From: Metridium senile
Lineage: Eukaryota; Cnidaria; Anthozoa; Actiniaria; Metridiidae
Direction of reading: 5' to 3'
Length of the DNA stretch: 64,000 nt
Assembly (NCBI GenBank): GCA_949775045.1
Contig: OX459095.1
Location: forward strand, 18,342,311-18,406,310
This document shows, in pieces, positions 11,260 through 23,465 of the stretch; positions within the stretch are counted from its first letter, which is position 1, and the number at the start of each line of letters is the position of its first letter. The notes beneath the pieces were generated by a model, which was not told the origin of the DNA, did no database searches, and worked only from the letters and a program-made list of their open reading frames with translations. A program made the translations under genes and the position numbers.

Positions 11260-12088
11260 AGGGTATGCCAGAGCCTTCGACGTATCGTTATAATGCTGAG
11301 AAGGGTCTGGTTGCGAGAAGAGGCGAGCGAAACCCTGGGTATGAGTACGAGTCAGTTCTTCAGTCTCTTTTCCTTGGGCACTAGTCCCCATAGTCATATT
11401 CACCGCTCGGCTAACACAGGAAGCCCATCATTCAGACGGCTGCGAAGAAGGCAGGAGACAAATGTCTTCCGCCATATCGCATAAACCATGTAAATAAGAC
11501 ATCCAAATGTCAGTTGAGTTATAATTAGCTATAGATTTAAATAATGAAATGTTTCACCTGGTTGAAGGCTGGATTGTTTGCATCACAGCGCAGTGTTATC
11601 AATGAGACTTAAGTCAAAACATAAAAATCTATTAACATAAAAACTGCGATCCTGGCATTAGCAATCATGAGAAGCTTTGCAAATGTTGTTTGTGTGGACA
11701 AAATAAATTGTCGGTTTCTAACAACAAAAAGCGCGTAGTGAAAACACCATTTTATTCTTACCTATAGCAAGTTGAAGAAATCTCACGAAGTAAGGTAAGC
11801 GATTTATTGTAAAAATATGCTATAAAAATACTTAGATACTTGCTTACTTCGATAAAAATACTAAAATATAGATTTAGCAGTAAAGGAAATGCAAAAAATG
11901 GGTCAAATATTGGTAACTTTTCTCGTAGGTTGGAAAATGTTCTTTTTTAAATATACTTCAGAAACATTTTGTCTCAGCTTAAAAAAGCTGGCTTGAAGAT
12001 ATCTCACACAAAAAAATTTGTAAAATTTTGTTGCACTTTGCTGACTCTTTTGTAAATTTGATTCCTGGAAATATTACTAACTACTGCT
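11260..12088. other. Intergenic, left flank of the large inverted duplication
   Basis: A fragment resembling the GGGTCTGG-GAGAA end of the CATTCTCGTACCCAG family lies near 11,296-11,320. The rest is AT-rich; no gene could be supported. The sequence does not match the right flank after 55,938. Confidence 0.4.
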
Positions 12089-14323
12089 CGAGATATTTCT
12101 ACTTTAAGGTAAGTTTTGAAACATGAATAATATATAAATGAAAGTTACTGCAAATTTTAATAACGTTTTGGTACATTATTATTCAGTTATGTCTGTTTCT
12201 TCGAAAAAGCTCTTTGAGTGTTGTCCGGTATTATCCTGAAAGTCTTTCGAGAAAGCTTATTCCAAAAAATATTGAAAAAAGTTACTGGATGATAGAATTC
12301 AATAAAATATAAAATATATTTTTTTGGATTGAAAATTATACATTGAATCTAAAATTTGTGAGATTGTGAGATTGAAAATATCTTGTTTCGTAAGAGGAAT
12401 TTATAAGGTAACTGCAAATACATTTAATTCAAACTTAATATTTAACAAACTCATTAGATATTATAAAGCATAAATTTGCTAATATTCAAATCACGCAATT
12501 AATTATATTCAGTATTAAAGTTTATATTAGCTGGAAGACGGAAAATCTTATAAATTTGTTGTTTCAAGTAATGAATAACAAAATCACTGAAAACGTCGTA
12601 ACGGCGTAAATATGTTTACCTTGATGAAATATCTAGAACCTCAAAGGTAATGCTACATACTATTTTCAGCGACGATTTTTCGTAATATGCCTTTGCGTAA
12701 AAAATTGATGCCGTGAAACATGCCTCCGAACTGTGGATTTTCGGTTTCAACAACATAATGCGAGTTTTTAATTCTGCTTTACAAACTAGCAATGCGCAAT
12801 GACGAAATTTTAGTTGATTCGTGTAACAACTTCATTGTCGGTGAAAAATCGTCATGTAACATCCCATTTATTGGAAATTATCCGTGAACTGAATAATATT
12901 TAAAACTAAAAACGTGTTTATCAAGACAAAAAGTACCCAATATTTGACTAAAATAGAAGCACTTCAGTTGCCAGTATTTGCTCTTGAGGTTTACATCCGA
13001 TTTACGCTTTTGCAATATTTATTGATTATCGAGAGAAAGTTTTCATTGTTTATCATACGTAAGTCTTACTTACCCAACACCTACTCAAAACTGTAAAATA
13101 TATACATAATATTGATTCCTAACATTGTGGAAAGAGTAGAAAAAAGTAGTTGCTAGATAAAATATCCCCCGACGGCATTATCAAATGTGTTTTTGCGAGC
13201 TTTTTTGTGTTTGTTTGATTACTATTTATCGTCTGTATGTTATCTCTGTTTCGTTTTTCCACTGTCACGCGCAGTTGGTTTCTTTTCTTTCAATAGTCTA
13301 CCGGCCTTTTAATAGTCTGTAGTTCCGTTAGCTTGAAAGATTTTCAATAGCAAGACAATATCTTTTTAATTTTCTAGCTCGAAAAGCTCTGAAAGCCATG
13401 AATTAAGTCTCGAGATATTGGACTTTTCATTTTTTTCGACGTTTTTTACGTTTTACGTTTTTTACTTACTATCCAAAACTGTTAACTTTTACAGTGAGGA
13501 CACTCGAACCGTCAACACTTTGAGTTTTTTTGCTTATTTTTAAACCAACATTTCTTGAATAAATAAATGAATAAATAGGATTTATTGTAGTGTATTTGAA
13601 CTCAATGCTTCCTTAATTCAAGAAGTTTTGGTGCGGTAGAAGGTTCAGAAAATGATTATATGAAAAAAGTCAAGTGTTCACGGTTCAAGTATCCTCTCAG
13701 TATTTTTATTACAATCTATTTATAATTTTTGTATTGCTTTTTTGTTGTCATTTAAATTTTTCTCATTTGATTCTAAGTCAATTCTACAAAAATAAATAAA
13801 ACCTCTCCCCTGCTAGTTTGCTTATTTATCATTTATATATGCCATCTGTTTTTTCCAAAGTTAGGATTTGTTTTTCTTTTCAGACCCGAGCCATGTCAAA
13901 TATCTTTTTAATTTCCTGCAGCTAGTACTTTCCAGAAAACTATGTTGATTAAAAGTTAAAAAAAGATTTAACAACACCGACAATAACAACAGATAAAAAT
14001 ACGAAGAGGTTGTTTTCCAAACATTGCCCTCTATTCACTTCTAGAAAATATAAACATTCAAAAATTGTGATATCAATATTTTTAAAAGAACCAAAGGCTC
14101 TCATTCAACATCCTTGTATTCAATATTATTATAGCTTATTTCAGTTTTTAATTTTTTTATTTCAATTCCATTTTTCAAAAGAAACAAAGGTTTTTATTCA
14201 ACACCCTTGTATTCAATATTATTACAGTTTATTTCAAAGTTTGAATTTGAATTTGATTTTTTTTAATAGTTTATCAAGCGAATATCACTCAGAACGCCAT
14301 GTTTTCTCAGAGTTGCCACGCAG
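12089..14323 (+). repeat. Outer block of left arm
   Basis: Pairs with 53,734-55,938 in reverse complement. The match begins at CGAGATATTTCT and ends at TTGCCACGCAG. It contains several AAGGTAAG-like words, a hairpin element (13,492-13,700) and a direct duplication of about 60 bp (near 14,095 and 14,190, both with TTGTATTCAATATTATTA). No convincing coding exon was seen. Confidence 0.8.
13492..13700. mobile_element. Hairpin element, CAGTGAGGACACTCGAACCG family, copy 1
   Basis: The ends CAGTGAGGACACTCGAACCG and, in complement, CTGAGAGGATACTTGAACCG enclose about 170 bp of AT-rich DNA. The same family recurs at 24,698-24,906 and, shortened, at 54,355-54,487. Confidence 0.7.
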
Positions 14324-16091
14324 TGAGTCGTTGCTAAGTAACCTGATAAAATCGCACGAAAGAATTTACCGCTTTGACATTAATCTGCTCTGAAAAGTTT
14401 CCGGTAAGTCTTTCTTTTATTTATTAAGAAAACAAACACTATTTTCAAAGGTAAAACGCACCATCGTTTGGTTCAAAGGCTACCGAAGGAAAAGCCATGG
14501 CAATGCAGCTAAACACGAATAATCAAGGTGCTTTTAATCATATTGATCTCGTCAAGAAAATCGAGGCTATTTTTTTAGATACCAATTGTGTAGTGTTATA
14601 GTTAACAAAACCAGTTGATTGACACCTCAATTATCGCGGATGGTGGACAACCATTTTGTAAACTGACGTTGTATAATTCAATTAATATACATATATGCCT
14701 AACTTTAATAACCATTTTGATTGGTACAAGAATGAATATGATTGGGCGATGGTTATAGCTATCTAGCTTTTAATCGACTCCATAGTTTGCCTTTTCGGTT
14801 CAATGTTATAAGATCTTTCAAATATTAGTCATAGATCTTGTTTCCGGGACATCTGTATTAAATTGATAAAATCAAGCAGAATATATACCGAGCAGTATTG
14901 AAGAAATAGAAAACGAGACAGCGTGCTCTATCCATGCGAGCCAGGAGGAAGGCCAGTTCACACGGGCGATTTTTGCGGCCATTTGAGATGCGATTTTTAC
15001 GGCGATTTTACGGCGATGTAAACGCGCGTGTGAACAACCGGCAATTTTACTGCAGCTTTTATAAACTTTTGCTACAAGTTTCTGCGAGTTTTTTGGAAGA
15101 TATGATCATTTTTGATCCATACTGCAATTAGAATCGCATCTTCTTCATCTTTCCATGACGGAAAGTAGCTACACATTTCCTATTGGGGGACGCCTAGTTC
15201 TAATTTTCGCAGTTTTCTGAAATAAATCGCAGCTGAATCGCAGTGAAATTTGAACATGTTCAAAACACCTGCGATATTGCGGCGACGTGAATTTCCACTG
15301 CTGCCGAGTTTTCCATTTCTTTGAAAAATATTCAGTAGTTAAAATTAAACAAATCGACGCTCCGTGCACTGTTGTGTTTTAGAGAACGCTTTTCAGCCGA
15401 TCAGAGTGCGCGATTTATATCAAATATTTTATAATGTATGCTGGAGGCATGGATCGAAGGTGATGCAGTATACAAACATTTCAGAAATCGTTGTTGCAGC
15501 TGAAGATAGACTGCAAAGGATGTCGGTAATGTCTTCAATTAATTCATTTTCCCGTAATAATAAATTTAGCTTTAACGACTCCAACGCTTTTCATGCAAAA
15601 ACGTCACAAACTTAACACATACAACCACATGCGTAATCAAGATGTGTGCCTATCCCTGGAATATTTATATGGACCCCGGATCCCAGGGAAATTATCTTGA
15701 TCTGGTCTATGATTTCGTTCCCAATGATGTAATTCCTGATCCTATACATCCATTGTCACGACCCTGCAATATTTGTAAAAGTGCAAAATGTCAGCCTGTA
15801 ATATGGATCAGAAATAGCAGTAATATTACAAATGGGCATTTTTTCATAATTACTTGGAAAAACGCGTTGGATGGCACTAGCTTACCACTCGAACAAATTC
15901 CAGACAAATCTTAAAAATTTCAGTACTTGAATTAATATTTACTACAATTGCTCCTGCATTATGTATTTGATGCCTTTGTACTTGTACTAATATCAAGGTG
16001 CTCTTTCTATTTATGAGACTTATCTTTAGAAAGCTATTTGATTGTAGGCAGATCACATGACCTCTCGTGCATGTCGCCTATTCTAAGGAAC
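14324..16091. other. Intergenic with degraded hairpin DNA
   Basis: Around 14,946-15,320 partly inverted words such as TTCACACGGGCGATTTTTGCG and CGCAGCTGAATCGCAGTG suggest an old DNA-transposon remnant. An open frame at 15,642-15,914 (90 codons, with CNICKSAKC) is not recognisable and may be chance. Confidence 0.35.
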
Positions 16092-16359
16092 TTTACTGTG
16101 CGACTCGCCGTACCGTAGTCACTTACAAAAACGTTTGATCATGATGATTTTTTTACATTATTTTGACATTTTTCCATCTCAATCGGACCAATTACAGACA
16201 TCAAAGTTTCTAAAGTCTCCGCCTCTCGATACAAACTCCGCCTATCGATATAAACTTGTAGTTGATTGGTCCGATTGAGATGAAAAAATGTCCAAATAAT
16301 GTCAGAAATTCATCAAAAGTTTTTGTAAGTGACTACGGTACGGCGAGTAGCACAGTAAA
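16092..16359. mobile_element. Hairpin element
   Basis: Arms of about 120 bp begin TTTACTGTGCGACTCGCCG and, in complement, TTTACTGTGCTACTCGCCG. They share CCGTAGTCACTTACAAAAAC and ATCTCAATCGGACCAAT. It is non-coding. Confidence 0.75.
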
Positions 16360-17126
16360 AAGCTTCAATGTGAACGCAAGTTTCCTATTTCATTTAGTCT
16401 TGGAAACTCGACGAATGAGAGAGATACCGGAGCTACTTGTCACATCTAAATATAGCAGCCGATAAGAAATCGACTTCCTCAGTTAATTCTTCAGAGGGGT
16501 GATTCAAAAAGGAAGTCGTTTACCTATTTTATTTGCTTTTTAAGGCAACTCCAGCCAAATTGTCAGTAATGTTTTTTAGTTCATTCGTATCAAACCTTTT
16601 TGTCTTTATTCTAACAGTGTATTCCAAATGTCTTTTTTTCAAATATTGCGCTCTAGTTAATCTATCGCTTTCCATGAAACTTCAAGAAAAAGATGATCAT
16701 CTTTTAGTGTGTCAAGTCTGAAGAACTTTCTTCGAGCAGGAGTGACGTGACAAGATCGACTAGATTAAAACTAATTTTGAAATTAAGTCAATATACTCAT
16801 AAATGTTTGTTTATTGTTATATTAAAAAATGGTAAATTACTTTTATACTTGTTGAAACAAGTATAAAACAAATTTCTACCATTTCTTAATAGAATTACAC
16901 ACATGTTCATATTTACTTTTAAGTTATTAGTTAGAACCAATACATAAAACTATATATTATTGTATTTTTTTGTTATAAGACAATCTGTTAATTCATGCAA
17001 GGTATAAATATAATTGTTGTTGTATTATCAAAGTTTCTCGTAGATTTCTATTAATATGTCCCACTATACTCTTAAAAGAATGTTACTAGTGTTTTTCATT
17101 TCTTTTAAACAGGCAGCCGCCAAACA

Positions 17127-20100
17127 ATGAAACAAGCAGTCAGTCTGATACTATTAGGAGCCAGTCTCCGATGCATATTATCCGAGTCCCAATGCGAAGA
17201 CGCGATGACAAGCCGATCTTCCAACGTAAAAATAACGAATGATGCCCGACTGTTTGGCTACGTCACGTCCACTCTGCGGTTATTCGACATTCTCGCATGC
17301 GCACACTCATGCTTAATAGCAACCAAGTGTGCGTCGATTAACTTTCAGAAAAAGACTGGGGAGAGCGGAATTTGTGAATTGAATAGTTACGAGTTTATTT
17401 ATAAAATTACCAAGCCTCGACCCCATTTGGGCTGGACGTACGGATTTATGACAGGCAAAAGATATGGTAAGTTTTTTTTAATTAAATTGACTTTTTATGG
17501 ACATGCATGCACGACCACCATAAGAGAACATTGCATATGACAATAAAAAGCTCACGGCTAAAGTAATAGATAAAATATATCATGGACAGTTAGATAGATA
17601 GATAGATGCTTTATTAAAATAAATTACATTGCAGCTAAAGCTGAATTGCGTAAATATAACATGTAGTAATTATGGAAAGTTCTTTAGGTACCATCAAATT
17701 GATCATACATTCTTTGTTTACGATAACCATGTTACGAACAGCTCAGTGGCGTGTGCGTGTCTTGCCCGGAACGTGATGATTCAAGAATTTTGACGTGGCT
17801 TGCCTTGCGAGTCCGTGCCGTGAGCTTTTCCATCGCCAGAAATTCCGAACCATTGTGGGTAGAGCTAATTATTATTTATTTCATAAGTACTGAGATTTAT
17901 GTATAAAATTCCAGTGATGTAAAAATCGTTCCGTTTTAAGTCACAGCCAATCAGCGATGCGAACGATGAAATTTCACTATCGTTCGCGGCATCTGATTGG
18001 ACGAACGATTTTTTTCACTAGTGAAAAGGTTTTGTGCGGGAATCTACCTCACTGGCGCGAAAACTTTCAACCGCCTTTGGTCAAAATGTTGGGAATGTTT
18101 GTTGACAGCGATTCGACTGAAAATGTTATTTTAACACAAGAAAACAAAGCTATTTCGAAAACATATATCCAATGTGATGTTGCTATAGAAAAACGTCTTG
18201 GAATTCAAGAAAGAAGCAAGAAAAGTTGACAAATTTCTAGCTGTAACCCAGTTTATTTATTACTTTCAAAGACGGGAAAGCTAAGACTATTCTCGCTCTG
18301 AAGTTAATTATTTGGTTTTGAGCGACATATGAAGAAAACAAGTGACATGAAGGACCTCCTATTTGAAAAGACAAGTCCTTCTTTCCAAACAGAAAGAGCT
18401 AAAGAAAAAAGGAAAAGAAAAAACTATAAATATAGTGAATCAGTCGGCAAAGTTCACACTAGAGGAATCTCGCTCAGCTACTGCCGAAGCGTTGTCAATG
18501 CAAGACTATTTAACCATTTAATAATGCTTTTTCTTAAAAAAGCATTGAAGATAAGTAAATTTGCCTTTTACAACGGTATTTTTCATGATTTTGTTGCTAC
18601 TTTTCGTTGTTTAAAATTTTGAAAGAAAATTTTTTTAATCATTGAATCGTTTAACCATAGAACTCATTTCATGGTATATTTGATGCATGTTGTCATTAAT
18701 GTTGAAAATAAATCTCAGTACTTATAAAATAAAAAAATTACATCATGGTTAGTTCGCTTGTACGATTTTATTCACTCGTTGTGTAGAATTACAAACTCAC
18801 TCGCTCGCAGAGCCTCGCTCGTTCGTTTGAAATTCTTCACAACTCGTGAATAAAAATCGTACGCCTCACTAACCATGAAGTAATCTCTATTTATGTCATG
18901 TCAATAAAACAATTGTCATTAGTGCGCCATATGTAGTATAACCATCCATATTTGTTACAAAAATACAACTGAAGAATTTGTCACCTATGTGATTATCGCG
19001 ATTCAAATACAATTAATTAATTAGGTTATAATTAAGCTCTATTGTGATGGCTGAAACAAAGAACGCACGTCAACAAAACATTGCCAATGTCTTGAAACCT
19101 GAATAATACCGAAACAAATTGTCTAAAACCGACATGAGTTTGTGGCCGATTCATTTGAAAATAGGGAGACCATATTAACATATGACCAATGAATCAAACC
19201 AGAGGGGGAAAACAGACAATAAACATATTGGCCCTTAGCTTGAGACCGTAATAATAGAGTAATTTTGAGCAAATCGGTCATTTGACAAAGGAATGAGGGC
19301 TGGAAACCATACAAAGTTATAAGTTGTAAAACCGAAACACATTTTAACGTTTTGGCGTTGTTTCTGTGTTTTTATTATAGCATGTAATTAGGTTAATCAA
19401 CCTAGAGGGGGAAAAGTTGTTTTAATGACGCGGTTGCCGAGTTATCAAGGATAGGAAATTCTGGTTCCCTACATTCTCTGTTAACTTGAGAGCATAAGCC
19501 TGTCGATTTTTGTCGCGTTACTAATGCGCATGACCGTTCGGTTTTTCTGGCTATAAACATACGAAATCTGCTCTAATATACATTTTATGTTAAAGACTCA
19601 CCTTCAGTTCTTTGTAAAAAATGGTCTCCATCAAGATGAATACAACCCTGTCCGTGTTACAGAAGTTCCATAATAAAAAAAATCGTTCAAAGATTGACTT
19701 CAAAACTAATAAAAAAGTAATAATTGTAAATCACGGCTGTTATCAGGGGTGGAAGGGAGGTCTTGATCACGAATCACGCTCCATGATTTTCGCGGGTCAA
19801 TTCACGAATCACACCCTGTATTATGTATACACCTATTTCAATTAACGTTGTCCATCTGGAATGGTTGATCTGGGACCGATAGGAATTGTGGGAGCTCGTT
19901 AAACTGCAAATGCACTATTATAATCACGCTTGAATATTAATGTTTACTTCTGAAATACTGTTATCTGTAATTCAGCACCATTCAAGTGTGATTTAAACAA
20001 TGTATTTGAAATTTAATGAACTCCCACAATTCCTATCGGTCTCAGATCAACCATTCTAGATGGACAACGTTAATTGAAATAGGTGTACACCCTTTCCGAG

Positions 20101-21847
20101 AAAGTGTGTCACCCGTGAAAGGCAAACAAGCTAGTGGCGCAAAGGATCATGGATCAATTCAGAAACTAAATGTGCATTCGGAAAGCTTTTCTTGTTGTTT
20201 GATAAGTCAAAATTGACATTTCTCAATAACATATTGAGAAGTGTAAAATTGTGGCCATGAAATCCCTGCGTTCTAATAAAGTATACATAGGTAATCCATC
20301 ATCCCCTGCGCTACTAGCTTGTAGGCTCTTCACTTCACGGGTGACAAAGTTTCTCGGAAAGGGTGTATCACAATAAATCGGTGAGCGTAAATACAGGAAA
20401 TACAAGTCAGACAAAATTGAATACCAAATTTCCGTGTTCTGCTTCAAAATTGTTCATCTCAAATTGTTTAATCTAAAAAGATTAATGTAAACAAAATGTC
20501 AGGTTTGTCCATTTTGACAATGCATTCGTCAATATTTATATACATGGAAACCTCTTAAGTGGATTTCATGTATGGCTAATTTAATCAACGGTGGATCAAA
20601 TAAATTGTGTAAAGCAGCTTTTTCAGAATACTTTTAAAACAAAGTACCTAATAAATTATTATTTACAGAAAAATATATAAAATAATGTATAAGAAAAAAA
20701 CTGTATTAGAGCATCGGAGTAGAACAATTTTGATATTCAAAGCTGATGTGCGCCTTCTCCTTGTGTGTGTGGCCTGGAATGACCGATAAATAGGATGTAG
20801 GTAATGCCATGAAATTTGTAACACCGTAAAACACCTTAACTAAACTTTACTGACGTTTCGAGTTTTAGCCCTTTGTCGGTGTAAAATGATTAAATAGGCT
20901 GTGTGACTTTGCATTGTTATTTGTTAATGCTAATGTTAATTCTGATATAAATGTTATTTTTTGTTGAGAAGTTTTTGATTTATTTTCCAGCCGTAAATGT
21001 AACTTTCGGTTGTCTAAATGGTTTTGGCGCCAAGGGACCTACAGACATATCAGGGTACCAAGGTACATTATTAGAAGACCTGGTACAGCTTCATAAAGGT
21101 ATCCAAATGTGGACAGTACCAGTTAGGGGAACCTATACTATAATGGCCCTAGGTGCATCAGGAGGTAATGGAACAAATGGCACTAAATATTGGCGACTTG
21201 GGGGACTAGGTGCACAATTACAAGGGGAGTTCTACCTAATGGAAGGAACCGTATTGAAGATACTAGTAGGACAAAGTGGATTTTGTGCCCCTAATGGTTC
21301 ACGAAGGCCTGCGGGAGGTGGTGGGGGTAGTTTTGTAACATTACACGACAATACACCGTTGATAATAGCTGGCGGAGGGGGAGGAGGTGCGGCACCTTGG
21401 GCAGGCTTTAATCCTGGACAAAATGCACCAATTACTGGCGATGGTTCCATTTTCGGGGGTACCAAAGGGACTGGAGGCAGACTCTATGATGATTACTATA
21501 AAACATATGATAGACGTTATGGAGCAGCTGCAGGAGGGGGGCTGTTGACTAATGGTGCATCCGGGAACTACACTACAGGAGGACAAGCGTTTATAAATGG
21601 AGGCGAGGGAGGGGTGGGTAAGGACTTTGCACAAGGAGGATTCGGGGGTGGTGGCGGTGCGAGTACGTATCCTGGGGCAGGGGGAGGATACTCAGGTGGT
21701 GGTGTTGCCAGGGCAACGCGGTATACAAAAGCTGGAGGGGGTGGATCGTTTAATGCTGGAACTAGAATACTAAACTCTACAGCTTTACGTCGAGGACCTG
21801 GGAAAGTTAGTATACAACTTGTTAAATCAGACATTGATATGATGTAA
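17127..21847 (+). CDS. Secreted PAN/ALK-type glycine-rich domain protein, paralogue 3
   Basis: Exons 17127-17466 and 20991-21847 join in phase 1 (donor ATGGTAAGT, acceptor TTTTCCAG) to a 398-residue frame. The first ATG after a probable 5'-UTR splice acceptor (AAACAG at 17,112) opens a signal peptide with a VSLILLGASL core. The PAN/apple-like cysteines are C58, C62, C68 and C83, with CAHSC and GICEL. The second exon is an ALK/LTK-like glycine-rich domain: KGIQMWTVP, LGASGGNG, ILVGQSG, poly-Gly turns, GGFGGGGG, PGAGGGYSGGG and a closing GPGKVSIQLV. Unlike its two paralogues, which stop at or within a residue of this strand, it runs on for KSDIDMM encoded by a copy of the 59-bp minisatellite found downstream. 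The 3.5-kb intron holds several hairpin elements. No membrane segment or kinase is present. Confidence 0.85.
17587..17660 (-). mobile_element. Tiny LINE 3'-end remnant
   Basis: On the minus strand TTTATTTTAATAAAGCATCT is followed by an (ATCT)n tail. This is the usual form of a non-LTR 3' terminus with microsatellite tail. It lies in the intron of paralogue 3. Confidence 0.35.
17912..18023. mobile_element. Short hairpin element with CCAATCAG motif
   Basis: CAGTGATGTAAAAATCGTTC at the left and GAACGATTTTTTTCACTAG at the right are near inverse complements. The inner arms contain AGCCAATCAGCGATGCGAACG and its inverse. It lies in the intron of paralogue 3. Confidence 0.65.
18700..18890. repeat. 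Degenerate inverted repeat
   Basis: ATGGTTAGT with GTACGATTTTATTCAC is mirrored by GTGAATAAAAATCGTAC with ACTAACCAT; the centre carries ACTCACTCGCTCG. It is an intronic hairpin of unknown family. Confidence 0.45.
19828..20087. mobile_element. Hairpin element
   Basis: Near-perfect arms of about 85 bp: ACACCTATTTCAATTAACG through ACCGATAGGAATTGTGGGAG is mirrored at the right end. It is non-coding and intronic. Confidence 0.7.
20086..20366. mobile_element. Adjacent second hairpin element
   Basis: It starts with ACACCCTTTCCGAGAAA and ends with its complement TTTCTCGGAAAGGGTGT. The inner arms share TCACCCGTGAA and ACAAGCTAG. It abuts the previous hairpin, so one may have inserted at the end of the other. 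Confidence 0.6.
20855..20879 (-). other. Second degenerate hammerhead-like core
   Basis: On the minus strand CCGACAA, then AGGGCTAAAACTC, then GAAAC and ACGTCAG. The order fits CUGANGA - stem II - GAAA, but with two core substitutions, so it should be inactive. It is a probable fossil of a hammerhead-bearing retroelement. Confidence 0.25.
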
Positions 21848-22272
21848 CATGAAGAACAAGGTAGAAATACCACTTGTTGAATCAGGCATTGATATGATGT
21901 AACATTGATATATTTTTGTAACATACTTTGAATTACGTATACCGCGAAGGTGATCATTATTTTATCCATGGTACAAATTAATATATGCCATGAAAAACAA
22001 GGTAGAAATACAACTTGTTCAATCAGACATTAAAATGATGTAACATGAAGAACAAGTCAAGAACGAAATATGCCTGTTGAATCAGACATTAATATGATGT
22101 AACATGAAGAACAAGTCAAGAACGAAATATGCCTGTTGAATCAGACATTGATATGATGTAAAATGAAGGACAAGTCAGGGACAAAATATGCCTGTTGAAT
22201 CAGACATTGATATGATGTAATACCATGATCACCTCGGATTCTTTTGTCTTCCGAGGGGTTAACAAACCCGAA

Positions 22273-22434
22273 TTTTCCTCATGCATACAACATGAGGGAA
22301 ATTTAGAACACAAAGAAATTCTTTGTCTTTTACTAAATTTCCCTCTATATTTAATTTATGCAAGGGAAATTTAGTAAAAGACAAAGGATTTCTTTGTCCT
22401 CTAAATTTCCCTCATGTTGTATGCATTAGGAAAA
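22273..22434. mobile_element. Hairpin element within the minisatellite
   Basis: TTTTCCTCATGCATACAACA at the left and TGTTGTATGCATTAGGAAAA at the right, with long arms rich in GGGAAATTTAG. The centre is near 22,350. Confidence 0.7.
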
Positions 22435-22818
22435 TGTAGGAGACTATCCCTCAATGGTCCATCATTATAACGATCATCGAGACCATTCCTGGATCGCTTC
22501 GACCCAGTTGAAAATTCTTAAAATATAGGACCCTTTACTACACACAAGTCCATACTCTAACACTTGTGGGACTCATTAAGTAACTATGCGCATGCGTTGA
22601 CTACATTGAAGTATAGTATGTCATGCGTGTTTATGCAAACAAAATATAATGAATGCATGGTGGTATAATTCGGCATTGTCTCATTTAACAAAAGCAACTA
22701 TTTTAAAAGTATGCCGAAAATCAACAGCTTTGTAAAAGTTTATAATTTATGCTTCTATGAAAACTAACATGTATTTCCTAACAGTAGTTCTATATTCCTC
22801 GGTAATCATGGTATTACA

Positions 22819-22975
22819 AAGTAATACCATGGCACTCGGGAAATTAGTGATTAAATTTCCCCGAATACCTCGGGAAAATTTGTGAAAGTCCCGAGGGCGC
22901 ACAAATTTTCCCTCGGTATTCGGGGAAATTTAATCACTAATTTCCCTCGAGCCATGGTATTACTTATAATAACAT
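22819..22975. mobile_element. Second hairpin within the minisatellite
   Basis: The ends AAGTAATACCATGGC and GCCATGGTATTACTT are inverse complements. The arms share GGGAAATTAGTGATTAAATT and CGAATACC. The stem is nearly complete with a small loop. Confidence 0.75.
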
Positions 22976-23175
22976 GAAGGACAAGTCGGGGACGAAATAT
23001 GCCTGTTGAATCAGACATTAAAATGATGTAGTCATCGGAAAAAAATAACGTGATTTTGAACATTTGATATTTCCAAGTAGAAACCCGCTTTTAAAAACAA
23101 GAAAACATCCAGAGAAGCCTTTCACCGCACAATATAATTATATATACTCAGATGACTTATAACCGGCGACAAAAT

Positions 23176-23465
23176 AATATACACCTAATTCAAAAAAGGT
23201 TGACGGGGTGAACGGCGATTGGCGATTGGTGATTGGCGATTGCGGGACTGTGGATAATACAAATTTCTTCTTATTCTATTCTAAATTACCCAAACATCGT
23301 TAAGCAATGACCTAAGATGGATGTCTCGAAGGTTTCGCTGAACGGTGGAGGTATTGTTTGGGTAATTTAGAAACGAATAAGAAGGAATTCATATTAACCA
23401 TCGCCAATCACCAATCGCCAATCGCCGTTCGCCCCGTCAACCTTTTTTGAATTAGGTGTATATTA
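23176..23465. mobile_element. Third hairpin within the minisatellite
   Basis: ATATACACCTAATTCAAAAA at the left is mirrored at the right end. The arms carry repeats of GGCGATTGG (left) and CCAATCGCC (right), and inner AAATTACCCAAAC words. Confidence 0.75.

Noticed and set aside
14010..14393. 127-codon open frame in the outer arm block
   Set aside because: It spans a direct DNA duplication, is AT-rich, and has no recognisable domain; the mirrored copy differs by indels.
15642..15914. 90-codon frame with CNICKSAKC
   Set aside because: Isolated, no splice context or homologue that I recognise; kept only as a note in the intergenic entry.
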